DNA of 32,051 nucleotides from Prevotellaceae bacterium (GCA_031261165.1 JAISJU010000187.1:1-32051), one strand, 5' to 3'. Shown: positions 8,092 through 17,243, counted from the first letter of the stretch. Notes: generated by a model not told the origin, from the letters alone. Program-made: numbers and translations.

Positions 8092-8576
8092 TCTATCACT
8101 TCGCCGGTATTCCGGTTTGAACAGGGCTGCAAGAAGAAGTGCGCCGCAGGAAACGACAGCCATTTTTCAGGCTCTACATTATTTATATATACCAATTTCA
8201 GTTCATCTGCTTTTTGCAGAGCGATATTGTCGGTTTTTGGGCTGAGAGTTACCCAGTCAATGCCCGCAGGCAATGGGTTAGTGCCGTTTGTTTCAATATG
8301 GATAATGTATCCCTCGCGATGCAAAAGTTCGATGAAATTTTCTGTAATCTGCAAAGACGGCTCGCCGCCGGTGAGGCATACGCGCTTTGTGGGAAATGAT
8401 TTAATTTGTGATAAAATTTCGCTTTCGGTCATTTCCGTAAAAGTTTCGTGCTGCGTGTCGCAAAAATCGCAACGCAGGTTGCAGCCCGCAAAGCGTACAA
8501 AAACAATGGGCGTGCCTGTCCAAAAACCCTCGCCCTGCAAAGAGTAGAATATTTCGTTAATCCTCATCTTTTTCAT
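8025..8576 (-). CDS. queE: 7-carboxy-7-deazaguanine synthase (radical SAM)
   Basis: A 183-residue radical SAM enzyme that contracts 6-carboxy-5,6,7,8-tetrahydropterin to 7-carboxy-7-deazaguanine in the queuosine/preQ0 pathway. The N-terminus, INEIFYSLQGEGFWTGTP, is the QueE signature; the iron-sulfur cysteines are C32, C36 and C39 in GCNLRCDFCDT (CX3CX2C). CLTGGEPSLQ is the glycine-rich SAM motif, and the C-terminus WRLSLQVHKVLGIR is typical. ATGs at 8576 and 8567 are both possible. With the first, the gene overlaps the queD stop by 20 bases, so the two are translationally coupled. Confidence 0.93.
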   Translation of the reverse strand: MKKMRINEIFYSLQGEGFWTGTPIVFVRFAGCNLRCDFCDTQHETFTEMTESEILSQIKSFPTKRVCLTGGEPSLQITENFIELLHREGYIIHIETNGTNPLPAGIDWVTLSPKTDNIALQKADELKLVYINNVEPEKWLSFPAAHFFLQPCSNRNTGEVIDYVLAQPAWRLSLQVHKVLGIR

Positions 8577-8895
8577 AGCACGCCGTGTTGCTTTCCGACT
8601 CCTGCACCTCCGCTTTGTAGCAATGCGGTACGGTGTCGCAAATCCATTTCGCCATATTTTCGGCAGTCGGGTTAAATTTCAGCACCTCGTTCAGGTTTTT
8701 GTGGTCAAGTTGTCCGTGAATGAGCCGTTTGATGTCCGAAAAATCAACCAGCATACCGTCTTTGTTCAATTCCTTGCCCTTGCAATAAACGGTTACAATC
8801 CAATTATGACCGTGCAGGCTCTCGCACGCGCTTTGGTACGACAAATAAAGTTGGTGCGAAGAACTGATTTCCAAACGTTTTTTGATATAATACAT
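8557..8895 (-). CDS. queD: 6-carboxy-5,6,7,8-tetrahydropterin synthase
   Basis: A 112-residue QueD/PTPS-family enzyme that converts dihydroneopterin triphosphate to 6-carboxytetrahydropterin, the substrate of QueE encoded directly downstream. The zinc ligands are H14, H28 and H30 (SSSHQL and LHGHNW), with the catalytic C24 in SACESLHGH. The catalytic-histidine segment LDHKNLNE and the pterin-binding glutamate in VQESES are also present. The ATG at 8895 gives the usual MYYIKKRLEISSSHQ start; a longer frame would read through the promoter. The 3' tail TACYEKDED is charged and overlaps queE. Confidence 0.92.
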   Translation of the reverse strand: MYYIKKRLEISSSHQLYLSYQSACESLHGHNWIVTVYCKGKELNKDGMLVDFSDIKRLIHGQLDHKNLNEVLKFNPTAENMAKWICDTVPHCYKAEVQESESNTACYEKDED

Positions 8896-8914
8896 TTCCA
8901 AATATTTTAGTTTG

Positions 8915-8945
8915 CAAAGGTAGGGATTTTTTCGTAAATCAGCAA
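8915..8945 (-). promoter_or_regulatory. Promoter of queD-queE
   Basis: On the minus strand, TTG (8943-8945), 20 bases, then TACCTTTG (8915-8922) match the Bacteroidetes promoter. The -7 box lies about 20 bases before the queD ATG. No preQ1-riboswitch-like structure fits in the short leader. Confidence 0.7.
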
Positions 8946-9049
8946 GAAACAAAATATCATTGCAACAGAATGAAAAATATATTATTGTAAGTAAAACCAC
9001 CGTTAGAACTGATAAATTCTCATTTTCTCGAAAAAAAATGCGAAATCGC

Positions 9050-9092
9050 TTGTTTATTTCAAAAAATAATTTCTAACTTTAACGCCGTTAAA
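9050..9092 (+). promoter_or_regulatory. Promoter of the ATP synthase operon, with a start-site palindrome
   Basis: TTG (9050-9052), 21 bases, then TAACTTTA (9074-9081) form a near-consensus Bacteroidetes promoter 72 bases before the atpD ATG. A short palindrome, TTTAACG-C-CGTTAAA (9078-9092), covers the expected transcription start and could be an operator or a 5' hairpin. No other good promoter was found before the atpB, atpE or atpA genes. Confidence 0.55.
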
Positions 9093-9126
9093 ATGGGAAT
9101 GTTAATTTCGTTGAAAACAATCATAA

Positions 9127-10671
<1,545 letters not shown>

Positions 10672-10717
10672 GGCTTCGACTGCGCTCAGCCACCGTTGCC
10701 TGAGCATAGTCAAAGGC
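10672..10717. repeat. CTTCGACT-type palindromic repeat between atpD and atpC
   Basis: An imperfect inverted repeat: GGCTTCGACTGCGCTCA (10672-10688) pairs with TGAGCATAGTCAAAGGC (10701-10717) around a 12-base loop. It begins on the base right after the atpD stop. The same element occurs inside atpG at 21030-21078, and part of it inside the queA insert. Confidence 0.75.
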
Positions 10718-10732
10718 AAATATTGAAATAAT

Positions 10733-10966
10733 ATGAAACTAATCATCATATCGCCCGAAAAAACGTTGTTCAAAGGCGAAGTAAGCCTCGTGCAAGTGCC
10801 GGGCAAAAAAGGACAATTTACCGTTTTAAACAACCACGCGCCGATTATTTCTTCGCTTGGCAAAGGCTCTGTTGTGTATAAAACCGCCGAAAAAGAGGAA
10901 ACGATTGAGGTTTCTTCGGGCTTGATTGAAGTGAATAAGAATGTGGTAACGGTTTGTGTGGAATGA
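10733..10966 (+). CDS. atpC: F1 ATP synthase subunit epsilon (short form)
   Basis: A 77-residue epsilon subunit consisting only of the N-terminal beta-sandwich: MKLIIISPEKTLFKGEV opens it, PGKKGQFTVLNNHAPIIS is the family signature, and VVYKTAEKEETIEVSSGLIE closes it. The C-terminal two-helix domain that inhibits ATP hydrolysis in E. coli (about 139 residues) is absent, as in related Bacteroidetes. It joins the central stalk to the c-ring. Its stop overlaps the ATG of the following lipoprotein gene (ATGA at 10963-10966). Confidence 0.93.
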   Translation: MKLIIISPEKTLFKGEVSLVQVPGKKGQFTVLNNHAPIISSLGKGSVVYKTAEKEETIEVSSGLIEVNKNVVTVCVE

Positions 10967-11514
10967 GAAAAATAAGTAAATCAATATTATTAGCATTATT
11001 TTTGTGTTGGCTTTATTCTTGCCAAACAAAGAAAGAGGAAAAGGTAGAAAAAACGGAAGATAAGTTTTCTAACTATTTGCAACATTTTGAAAAAGTAGAA
11101 TTGCCATTCACAATAAGAAATTATCCTCGTGAAGAAGAAGAAGGGAAAAACTTTGATGAAAGTCTGGTTTTTGCATACAAACAAATACCTACAAATGGCG
11201 ATTATGTCGCTTTGATAACTCTTTATCCGGTTCATGAGTATATGAGACCTATTTTAACAACATATAAGCCAGATGGGAATATTATTAATAGAAAAGAATT
11301 GTTTATAGATAGTTGGATTAAAGAACAAGGATATATGACAATAAATGAGGATTTCTCTATTTATGTTTCTTCGGATACAATGACAATGACGCCTCCGAAA
11401 CATGTAAGTCCTCCTACTTGTTTTGAATGTTATAGAGAAGGTAATCTTTTGCCTGATGGAAAAATACAAATGTCTGATTTTAAGCATAGAGATGTCAATT
11501 GTTCAAGTCAATAA
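10963..11514 (+). CDS. Putative lipoprotein, unknown function (cargo after atpC)
   Basis: A 183-residue protein with a lipoprotein signal: basic MRKISK, hydrophobic ILLALFLCWL, lipobox LYSC, then a charged QTKKEEKVEK spacer. The mature part is not recognised. It contains two late cysteines in PPTCFECYREGN (CX2C) and ends near another cysteine. The ATG at 10963 overlaps the atpC stop by four bases, so it is translated with the ATP synthase genes. Base composition is clearly more AT-rich than atpD/atpC, suggesting recent insertion. Confidence 0.75.
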   Translation: MRKISKSILLALFLCWLYSCQTKKEEKVEKTEDKFSNYLQHFEKVELPFTIRNYPREEEEGKNFDESLVFAYKQIPTNGDYVALITLYPVHEYMRPILTTYKPDGNIINRKELFIDSWIKEQGYMTINEDFSIYVSSDTMTMTPPKHVSPPTCFECYREGNLLPDGKIQMSDFKHRDVNCSSQ

Positions 11515-11523
11515 AATGATATA

Positions 11524-11742
11524 ATGATGAAACTGATAGAAATAGCAGAGTTCCCGTTTCCAAGCGAGGCAGGTGTGTTGGAAAGTATTTTTCAGGCAGA
11601 AAATATACCTTATTTTCTGAATGTCAATAGTTCAAACTATCCGCCAATGCCTGCGATTTTAAAAATAGCAGAAAGTGATAAAGAACGAGCAATAGAAATT
11701 ATGAAAGAGGCAGGATTTGAAAACTACTTGCAAAATGAATAA
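11524..11742 (+). CDS. DUF2007-like small protein
   Basis: A 72-residue protein resembling the DUF2007 'putative signal-transducing protein' family, a ferredoxin-like fold of about 70 residues. It shows the expected pattern FPSEAGVLESIFQAENIPYF, then a short loop, then ILKIAESDKERAIEIMKEAGF. The molecular role of the family is unknown. ATGs at 11524 and 11527 are adjacent alternatives. The stop overlaps the next start at 11735 by eight bases, indicating coupling. AT-rich like its neighbours. Confidence 0.65.
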   Translation: MMKLIEIAEFPFPSEAGVLESIFQAENIPYFLNVNSSNYPPMPAILKIAESDKERAIEIMKEAGFENYLQNE

Positions 11743-12046
11743 CATTATAACCAAAAATACAGCCAAAATTAAAGCAGTGTGCGACAAGCAAAAAATAAAA
11801 TCGTTGTTCGCATTCGGCTCGGTATGTACCGATAAATTCAATGAACAAAGTGATGTGGATTTGTTGGTAACATTTAAACCTATGGATTATGGCGATTATG
11901 CGGATAATTATTTTCAAACAGCAGATTTGTTTGAGAAAATTTTTCACCGAAAAGTAGATTTAGTAACGGAAAAATCACTAAAAAATCCGTATTTTATTCA
12001 GTCGGTCAATCAAAACAAAACACTATTGTACAATAGATATAGATAA
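11735..12046 (+). CDS. MNT-type minimal nucleotidyltransferase
   Basis: A 103-residue protein of the minimal nucleotidyltransferase group (MntA/KNTase-like). It carries the polymerase-beta motif GS-X10-DVD in FGSVCTDKFNEQSDVDLLV, with two of the three metal-binding aspartates; the third is probably the D in KVDLV. Such proteins usually pair with a HEPN toxin and act as AMPylating antitoxins, but no HEPN-like gene lies next to it here. The ATG at 11735 gives MNNIITKNTAKIKAVC; a longer frame from 11717 lies in the upstream gene. A palindromic repeat begins immediately after the stop. Confidence 0.8.
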   Translation: MNNIITKNTAKIKAVCDKQKIKSLFAFGSVCTDKFNEQSDVDLLVTFKPMDYGDYADNYFQTADLFEKIFHRKVDLVTEKSLKNPYFIQSVNQNKTLLYNRYR

Positions 12047-12133
12047 CTTTTCTGGATTGCTTCGCTGTCGCTCGCAATGACGCACCGAACATTGTTAGTA
12101 CCGTCATTGCGAGGCACGAAGCAATCCAGAAAG
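12047..12133. repeat. CTGGATTGCTTCG-type palindromic element, copy 1
   Basis: Outer arms TTTCTGGATTGCTTCG (12049-12064) and CGAAGCAATCCAGAAA (12117-12132) are perfect inverted repeats. Inner arms CTCGCAATGACG and CGTCATTGCGAG form a second stem. The centre holds ACCGAACATTGTTAGTACC, which is close to the reverse complement of the centre of the copy at 18296-18401. It fills the gap between the nucleotidyltransferase and DUF1016 genes. Confidence 0.85.
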
Positions 12134-12150
12134 AAAAAAATAATTAGGTA

Positions 12151-13296
12151 ATGACTAACACCTTAAAAAATACCGATTTCAAGCAATGGCTCGGCGATTT
12201 GAAACTTCGCATTCGCCAAAGCCAGATAAAAGCCGCGATAAAGGTTAATGAAGAACTTTTGCGGCTCTATTGGGATTTGGGACACGATATTGCCGTGCGC
12301 CAAATGGACTCGGCGTGGGGTAGCGGATTTTTTGAACAGTTAAGCCGTGAGTTGAAAGCAGAATTTCCTGATTTGAAAGGATTTTCGACAAGTAACTTAA
12401 AATACGCAAAACGTTTTTATTTATTTTATAGTCAAGACAATGTAATTTTCCAACAACTTGTTGGAAAATTAGAAATATCAGAGAATGCAATTCGGCACCA
12501 ACTTGGTGCCGAAATACAAGTGGTTGAAAACAAAGGGCTTACAATTCGTCAGCAACTTGCTGACGAATTTATGACTCACTCCATATTTCAGATACCTTGG
12601 TTTCATCACGTTCTCATTTTCACTAAATGCAAATCCACCAAAGAAGCATTATTTTATGTGCAAAAAACTATCAAAAACGGTTGGAGCAGGGCAATGTTGC
12701 TGAATTTTATTGATGCGGATTTGTATAATACGCAGGGAAAAGCCTTGAATAATTTTGACAAATTTTTGCCCGATGTTCAGAGCGAATTGGCAAAAGAAAC
12801 ACTGAAAGACCCATATAAATTTGATTTTCTCACACTTACGGAAAACTATAAGGAAAAGGATTTGGAAGATGCTTTGGTGGCAAATATCACCCATTTTTTG
12901 CTCGAACTTGGACAGGGATTTGCGTACTTGGGCAGGCAATATCCGATAAAAGTGGGCAACCGAGAGCGGAATATTGATTTGCTTTTTTATCATTTGGGCT
13001 TGCACTGTTATGTGGTTATCGAACTGAAAACCAGAGAATTTGAGCCGGAACACGCGGGCAAACTCGGCTATTATGTTACGGCGGTCAATCATCAGTTGAA
13101 AAAAGACTGTGATAACCCGACCATCGGACTGTTGATTTGCAAAACGAAGGATAACGTAGATGTACAGTATTCGTTGGAAAGCAGCACGCAACCGATTGGC
13201 ATTTCGGAATATGAGTTTTCTAAATTGGTACCGGAAAATTTTAAATCATCACTGCCTTCGATAGAAGAAATCGAAGAAAAGTTGAGCCAAAAGTAA
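12151..13296 (+). CDS. DUF1016/YhcG-type PD-(D/E)XK nuclease-domain protein
   Basis: A 381-residue protein. The N-terminal DUF1016_N region (about 10-95) contains LLRLYWDLGHDIAVRQ and FPDLKGFSTSNLKYAKRFY. The C-terminal nuclease domain shows NIDLLFYHLGLHCYVVIELK, with D276 and the E291-L-K293 motif typical of PD-(D/E)XK enzymes, then EFEPEHAGKLGYYVTAVN. Family members are found near restriction systems and mobile elements; the natural role is unclear. Between the two domains (residues 98-140) lie three perfect odd-length palindromes read in frame, which replace the usual short link to the 'IPWxHH' motif (here IPWFHHVLI). It is an AT-rich cargo gene inside the ATP synthase operon. Confidence 0.82.
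   Translation: MTNTLKNTDFKQWLGDLKLRIRQSQIKAAIKVNEELLRLYWDLGHDIAVRQMDSAWGSGFFEQLSRELKAEFPDLKGFSTSNLKYAKRFYLFYSQDNVIFQQLVGKLEISENAIRHQLGAEIQVVENKGLTIRQQLADEFMTHSIFQIPWFHHVLIFTKCKSTKEALFYVQKTIKNGWSRAMLLNFIDADLYNTQGKALNNFDKFLPDVQSELAKETLKDPYKFDFLTLTENYKEKDLEDALVANITHFLLELGQGFAYLGRQYPIKVGNRERNIDLLFYHLGLHCYVVIELKTREFEPEHAGKLGYYVTAVNHQLKKDCDNPTIGLLICKTKDNVDVQYSLESSTQPIGISEYEFSKLVPENFKSSLPSIEEIEEKLSQK
12444..12569. repeat. Three in-frame AAcTT-centred palindromes inside the DUF1016 gene
   Basis: Three perfect inverted repeats, each with one unpaired central C: 12444-12470 (13-bp arms), 12491-12513 (11-bp arms, core CGGCACCAACTTGGTGCCG) and 12543-12569 (13-bp arms, core GTCAGCAACTTGCTGAC). All share the centre CAACTTG but have different outer arms. 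They encode QQLVGK, HQLGAE and RQQLADEF. Confidence 0.85.
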
Positions 13297-13347
13297 ATCT
13301 CATAAATAAAAAAATCACAAAAATAACAAAAAATAAATTTCACAAAA

Positions 13348-14508
13348 ATGAAAAAAGGAATAGTATTTTTAGGAGTATTGTTGATGGCTATACAGTATTC
13401 TTATACACAAGTTAATGAAGAAATTGAGCCGTATGCTAATTTTCTCAGACACGAAAAAACAACAGCAAAAGAATATATTCTTTCTTTATTCAAAGAAAAA
13501 GATATTGTTATACTCTGCGAACGCGACCATAGGGAATTGACTCAATATGACTTAATACTTGATGTGATGAAAGACCCTTATTTTATTGATAATGTGGGTG
13601 TTGTTTATACAGAAGTAGGTGCTTTCAACTTAAATCCGGAACTGAATCGCTTTTTGCAAAATAGTCATCTGTCCGAAGAAGAAATAAATCAACAAGTGCT
13701 GAAATTTCAGCGCAATTGTATGTTCCCGTTGTGGGAAAAATCAACTTTTGCTTATTTTATCAAGGGCATTTATGAAATCAATCTTTCTTTGCCGAATGAG
13801 AAGAAGATACAACACTTTCCAACCGACATTTGGTATGTGGAAGGAAAGCCCGACAGTGTAAAAGTTAGGAGTATGTTGATAAATATGGCGAATAGAGATA
13901 GCATTATGGCAGAACAGATAATTACGCTTTTCGACAGGCAGCAAAAAGAAATGCCTCGCAAAAAAGCACTTGTTATAATGAATTACCGTCACGCATTCAA
14001 ACAGGACACACCTTCTCCAAATGGCATTGTCAGTAAAAATGTTGGAAGATTTTTACAAGATAGATATGCCAATAAATTGGCAAATGTTATGATAAATAAT
14101 TTCAAAGAAATGCCCGGTGCTGTGGTGCAAGACGGAAAATGGGATGCTGCCATTCAGAACACTCATTTAGAAGATGTTGGATTTAATTTTTCCGAATCTC
14201 CTTTTGGTAATGACAATTTTGATTATTGGGCAGGAAACACGGACTTAAAATACAAAAATATCTTTGATGGTTTCGTTTATTATCTTCCTTTTGAAAAATG
14301 GAAAATAGCCAAAGGACTTCCTGGACTGATGGAAGATGGATTTTATGAGGAATATGCCCAACGAGTCTTTTGGTTTAATAAAGCAGTAGGCAGAGAAATA
14401 ATGCCTCTGCAAAGTAAAGAAGAAATGCAGATTTACAACAATATACACATAAACGATGTGGAAGCATTAGACCAAATGAAAGAAGTAATCGCAAAATGGT
14501 TGAAATAA
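13348..14508 (+). CDS. Secreted protein, possibly ChaN/EreA-like
   Basis: A 386-residue protein with a clear N-terminal signal sequence (MKKGIVFLGVLLMAIQYSYT, likely cut before QVNEE). The early segment DIVILCERDHRELTQYD followed by VVYTEVGAFN resembles the 'GE.H' and 'E.g' motifs of the TIKI/ChaN/erythromycin-esterase superfamily, and KKALVIMNYRHAF could be its later histidine motif. No lipobox cysteine is seen. The similarity is weak; it may be an unrelated secreted family. The gene is AT-rich, lies between the DUF1016 gene and the AtpI-like gene, and has an AT-rich leader without an obvious promoter. Confidence 0.6.
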   Translation: MKKGIVFLGVLLMAIQYSYTQVNEEIEPYANFLRHEKTTAKEYILSLFKEKDIVILCERDHRELTQYDLILDVMKDPYFIDNVGVVYTEVGAFNLNPELNRFLQNSHLSEEEINQQVLKFQRNCMFPLWEKSTFAYFIKGIYEINLSLPNEKKIQHFPTDIWYVEGKPDSVKVRSMLINMANRDSIMAEQIITLFDRQQKEMPRKKALVIMNYRHAFKQDTPSPNGIVSKNVGRFLQDRYANKLANVMINNFKEMPGAVVQDGKWDAAIQNTHLEDVGFNFSESPFGNDNFDYWAGNTDLKYKNIFDGFVYYLPFEKWKIAKGLPGLMEDGFYEEYAQRVFWFNKAVGREIMPLQSKEEMQIYNNIHINDVEALDQMKEVIAKWLK

Positions 14509-14524
14509 AAATAAATAATTTATT

Positions 14525-14896
14525 GTGATAATGAAAAAATATTTCCTACAATTAATATCCTTATTATTATTTCTCACAGCAGCAGAAATATTGATACTCG
14601 GCGACCGATATTTCAATTGGATATTGGGCGTGCCGTGTTTTTTCCTGCTGTTGGGCAGTTTGGTGTATTTTGTTATGCGGAAAATAGCCGACAACAAACA
14701 GTTTTTGACTTATTTTCTGGTGCTGGTTTTTGCAAAAATGCTGCTGTGTATAGTCGCAGTAGCCTTGTATTTGATTTTTATAAAAACAGAAAAAACAATT
14801 TTTGCGATTAGTTTTTTTGTCAATTACGTTGTTTTTACTATCTTTGAAACATATATTTTTCTCAACATCAATAAAAGTGTAAGTAGTGGAAAATAA
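14525..14896 (+). CDS. AtpI-like small membrane protein preceding atpB
   Basis: A 123-residue protein with four hydrophobic segments (about 5-25, 30-50, 60-85 and 93-115). It has no motif strong enough for naming, but its size, topology and place directly before atpB match the small membrane protein commonly found there (AtpI-like, thought to help c-ring assembly or ion supply). Alternative starts are ATG 14525 and 14531. The 3' end overlaps the proposed GTG start of atpB by 11 bases, which supports its being an original member of the operon rather than cargo. Confidence 0.6.
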   Translation: MIMKKYFLQLISLLLFLTAAEILILGDRYFNWILGVPCFFLLLGSLVYFVMRKIADNKQFLTYFLVLVFAKMLLCIVAVALYLIFIKTEKTIFAISFFVNYVVFTIFETYIFLNINKSVSSGK

Positions 14897-15956
14897 GCGA
14901 TTTAACATAATGGTTTTTGTCCTGTTGCTGTTCGGTTGGTTGGCGGGCGGACAGGTGTTTGCAACAAACAACGAGGAAGAAAAGTTTAAGCCTGCCGATT
15001 TCATTCTTAACCATATCGGTGATGCTTACGAGTGGCACATCACCACTGTTGGGCATACGCACGTTTCCGTGCCATTGCCGGTGATTTTGTACAGTAGCAC
15101 AAGCGGTTTTCAGGTCTTTATGGCATCGGAATTTCATCACGGCGAGGCGGCGTACAACGGTTTCCACATTGCCAAAGACGGCGATTACAAAGGCAAAATC
15201 GTGGAACTCAATGCGCAAGGTGAAGAAGTGCGCCCGTTTGATATTTCGCTGACAAAGAATGCGTTAGCCCTTTTGCTCAACTCGGCGTTGGTGATATGGC
15301 TCATTCTGTATCTGGCAAAATGGTACAAAACCAAGCCGCTCGAAGCCCCCAAAGGTTTGCGCGGCGGGCTGGAAATGCTCGCGTTGAGCATTCAAAACGA
15401 CATAATAAAACCCTCTATCGGAGAGCATTACAGAAAATTCACGCCCTATCTGCTGACAGTATTTTTCTTCATTTTCCTGAACAATCTGATGGGCTTAATC
15501 CCCATTTTCCCGGGCGGGGCAAACACGACAGGCAACATTGCCATTACCTTTGTTTTGGCTGTCTGTACTTTCCTGTTGGTCAATATTTTCGGCACAAAGG
15601 AATATTGGAAAGAGATTTTTTCGCCCGAAGTACCGGGTTGGCTCAAATCGCCTGCTTTTCCGCTGATGCCGGTGTTGGAACTGTTCGGCGTATTCACAAA
15701 ACCTTTTGCATTGATGCTTCGTCTTTTTGCCAACATTTTGGCGGGACATTCGGGCATTTTGGCGTTTATGTGCCTCATTTTCATTGTAGCAAAAATGGGC
15801 GTGGGCATTGCCGCAAGTATGACAGTGGTGTCGGTGCTGTTTTCCATTTTTATGAATTTCATTGAAGTGCTGGTGGCATTCATTCAGGCGTATGTTTTTG
15901 TGATGCTTTCGGCGGTGTTTATCGGATTGGCACAGGTAAAACCGCATCATAAATAA
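14886..15956 (+). CDS. atpB: Fo ATP synthase subunit a
   Basis: A 356-residue subunit a forming the proton half-channels against the c-ring. A signal-like N-terminus (MENKRFNIMVFVLLLFGWLA) and a soluble, probably periplasmic domain of about 110 residues precede the core; such extensions are normal in Bacteroidetes. Core motifs are NNLMGLIPIFPGG, then PFALMLRLFANILAGH with the essential arginine at residue 279, and the last helix FIEVLVAFIQAYVFVMLSAV. The GTG at 14886 is preferred because it gives a basic n-region to the signal; the ATG at 14910 is the alternative. A lipoprotein gene and a toxin-antitoxin-like pair separate it from atpE. Confidence 0.95.
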   Translation: MENKRFNIMVFVLLLFGWLAGGQVFATNNEEEKFKPADFILNHIGDAYEWHITTVGHTHVSVPLPVILYSSTSGFQVFMASEFHHGEAAYNGFHIAKDGDYKGKIVELNAQGEEVRPFDISLTKNALALLLNSALVIWLILYLAKWYKTKPLEAPKGLRGGLEMLALSIQNDIIKPSIGEHYRKFTPYLLTVFFFIFLNNLMGLIPIFPGGANTTGNIAITFVLAVCTFLLVNIFGTKEYWKEIFSPEVPGWLKSPAFPLMPVLELFGVFTKPFALMLRLFANILAGHSGILAFMCLIFIVAKMGVGIAASMTVVSVLFSIFMNFIEVLVAFIQAYVFVMLSAVFIGLAQVKPHHK

Positions 15957-15974
15957 TTTAAAATAAAAAGAGAT

Positions 15975-16415
15975 ATGAAACAAAAAATATTATTATTGAT
16001 ATTTTTACTTGCAGCCGTTTCGTGCGGAAAAGTCGTTAATAAAGGCGGAGAAACGGTCGGCAAAACGGCTACGGAGTTTTTTGAAGGCGTTTCGGAAGGT
16101 GTGGATAAAACGCTGCAATGCGAATTGAATTTGTCGCAAGAACTGCAAGATAAAGGAGTTAAAACAGGTAAATATTCAATAGATAAATTACCGGAGGGCG
16201 GAAAAAATAATCTTTTGATTTTGTATCTTATTTTTGACAAAGATTTTAAATCCACTGTTACCGCAAAAGTTTTTGATAAAAAAGGGCTTGAAATCGGCAG
16301 AGCAAAATTGGATATAGAAAGTAAAGCGGGAAATGCAGGTTATTATGATTTTGCATTCGACAAACGCACTTATATTGAGGTGAAAAGTAAAATTGTATTA
16401 GAAACATTAAATTAA
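15975..16415 (+). CDS. Small lipoprotein, unknown function (cargo after atpB)
   Basis: A 146-residue protein with a textbook lipoprotein signal: MKQKILLLIFLLAAVSC with lipobox AVSC. The following GKVVNKGGETVGKTATEFF segment is low-complexity and glycine/threonine-rich. A beta-rich domain follows, with LILYLIFDKDF, TVTAKVFDKKGLEIGRAK and a final KSKIVLETLN strand, suggesting an immunoglobulin-like or C2-like sandwich. No family is recognised. It lies 18 bases after the atpB stop, so it is probably cotranscribed, and is more AT-rich than atpB. Confidence 0.72.
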   Translation: MKQKILLLIFLLAAVSCGKVVNKGGETVGKTATEFFEGVSEGVDKTLQCELNLSQELQDKGVKTGKYSIDKLPEGGKNNLLILYLIFDKDFKSTVTAKVFDKKGLEIGRAKLDIESKAGNAGYYDFAFDKRTYIEVKSKIVLETLN

Positions 16416-16422
16416 AGAGATT

Positions 16423-16650
16423 ATGATAGCAACAGCAACAAGAGAAAAATATCGAACAAAAACATCTTTTGAAAAAGAAGAATTGTCTTTTGATATTTTG
16501 AAAAAACACATTGACGAACAAGATAGATTAATATCTTTGGGCAAAGCGCAACACAAACTTGTATATGGTTTTACGCCCAGACAACAACGGAAATTTGATA
16601 CAGGAATTTCCGTAGAAGAATATTTTGCAAATTTAGATAGAAATGTATGA
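16423..16650 (+). CDS. Candidate antitoxin of a small two-gene module
   Basis: A 75-residue charged protein with no recognised family. A helical, lysine/glutamate-rich N-terminal half (FEKEELSFDILKKHIDEQDR) is followed by FTPRQQRKFDTGISVEEYFANL, a tail like those of many small type II antitoxins. Its stop overlaps the start of the next gene (ATGA at 16647-16650), the usual arrangement of toxin-antitoxin pairs. It follows the lipoprotein gene by seven bases. The assignment rests on size, overlap and order only. Confidence 0.5.
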   Translation: MIATATREKYRTKTSFEKEELSFDILKKHIDEQDRLISLGKAQHKLVYGFTPRQQRKFDTGISVEEYFANLDRNV

Positions 16651-16922
16651 AGAAAGTGATTTTGTCCGATGATGTAAAACGTGTAATGGATAACTATTTT
16701 GAAAGTTATCGTGGAAATCAACGCGACAATGATATGTGGAAAAGAGCCTCAAATTATTCAAAAATAAGACAATGTTTGGTCTATATTGATGTTTTTCTGG
16801 ATAATACTTATGAAAGAAACGGCAAAAATTTTATTTATGTTAAAGGTATATGTATTATTGAGTTTGCTCTGAAAAACGATGAGGAGATATTAGTTGAGAA
16901 TATTTATTTTGAAAACAATTAA
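16647..16922 (+). CDS. Candidate toxin of a small two-gene module
   Basis: A 91-residue protein with an N-terminal helical part (DDVKRVMDNYFESYRGNQRD) and C-terminal beta strands (NFIYVKGICIIEFALKNDEE, then ILVENIYFEN). This layout and the final strand resemble the RelE/ParE superfamily, but no catalytic residues can be assigned with confidence. It overlaps the upstream 75-residue gene by four bases. Strongly AT-rich and placed between atpB and atpE, it looks acquired. It could also be an unrelated conserved pair of unknown function. Confidence 0.5.
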   Translation: MKKVILSDDVKRVMDNYFESYRGNQRDNDMWKRASNYSKIRQCLVYIDVFLDNTYERNGKNFIYVKGICIIEFALKNDEEILVENIYFENN

Positions 16923-16954
16923 AAGAAATAACTTATTAATAATTTATAATTTAA

Positions 16955-17221
<267 letters not shown>

Positions 17222-17243
17222 AAACAAAAAAAACGTAACATTT

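Noticed and set aside
8896..8914. preQ1 riboswitch before queD-queE
   Set aside because: The leader between the -7 box and the ATG is about 20 bases, too short for the aptamer.
8896..9000. Longer queD from 9000
   Set aside because: The extra 35 codons cover the queD promoter and do not resemble QueD.
10672..10717. Terminator between atpD and atpC
   Set aside because: The stem is imperfect and no T-run follows; it belongs to a repeat family also found inside atpG.
12047..12133. Insertion-sequence end or complete IS
   Set aside because: No transposase frame is linked; inner and outer arms fit a short REP/MITE-like element only.
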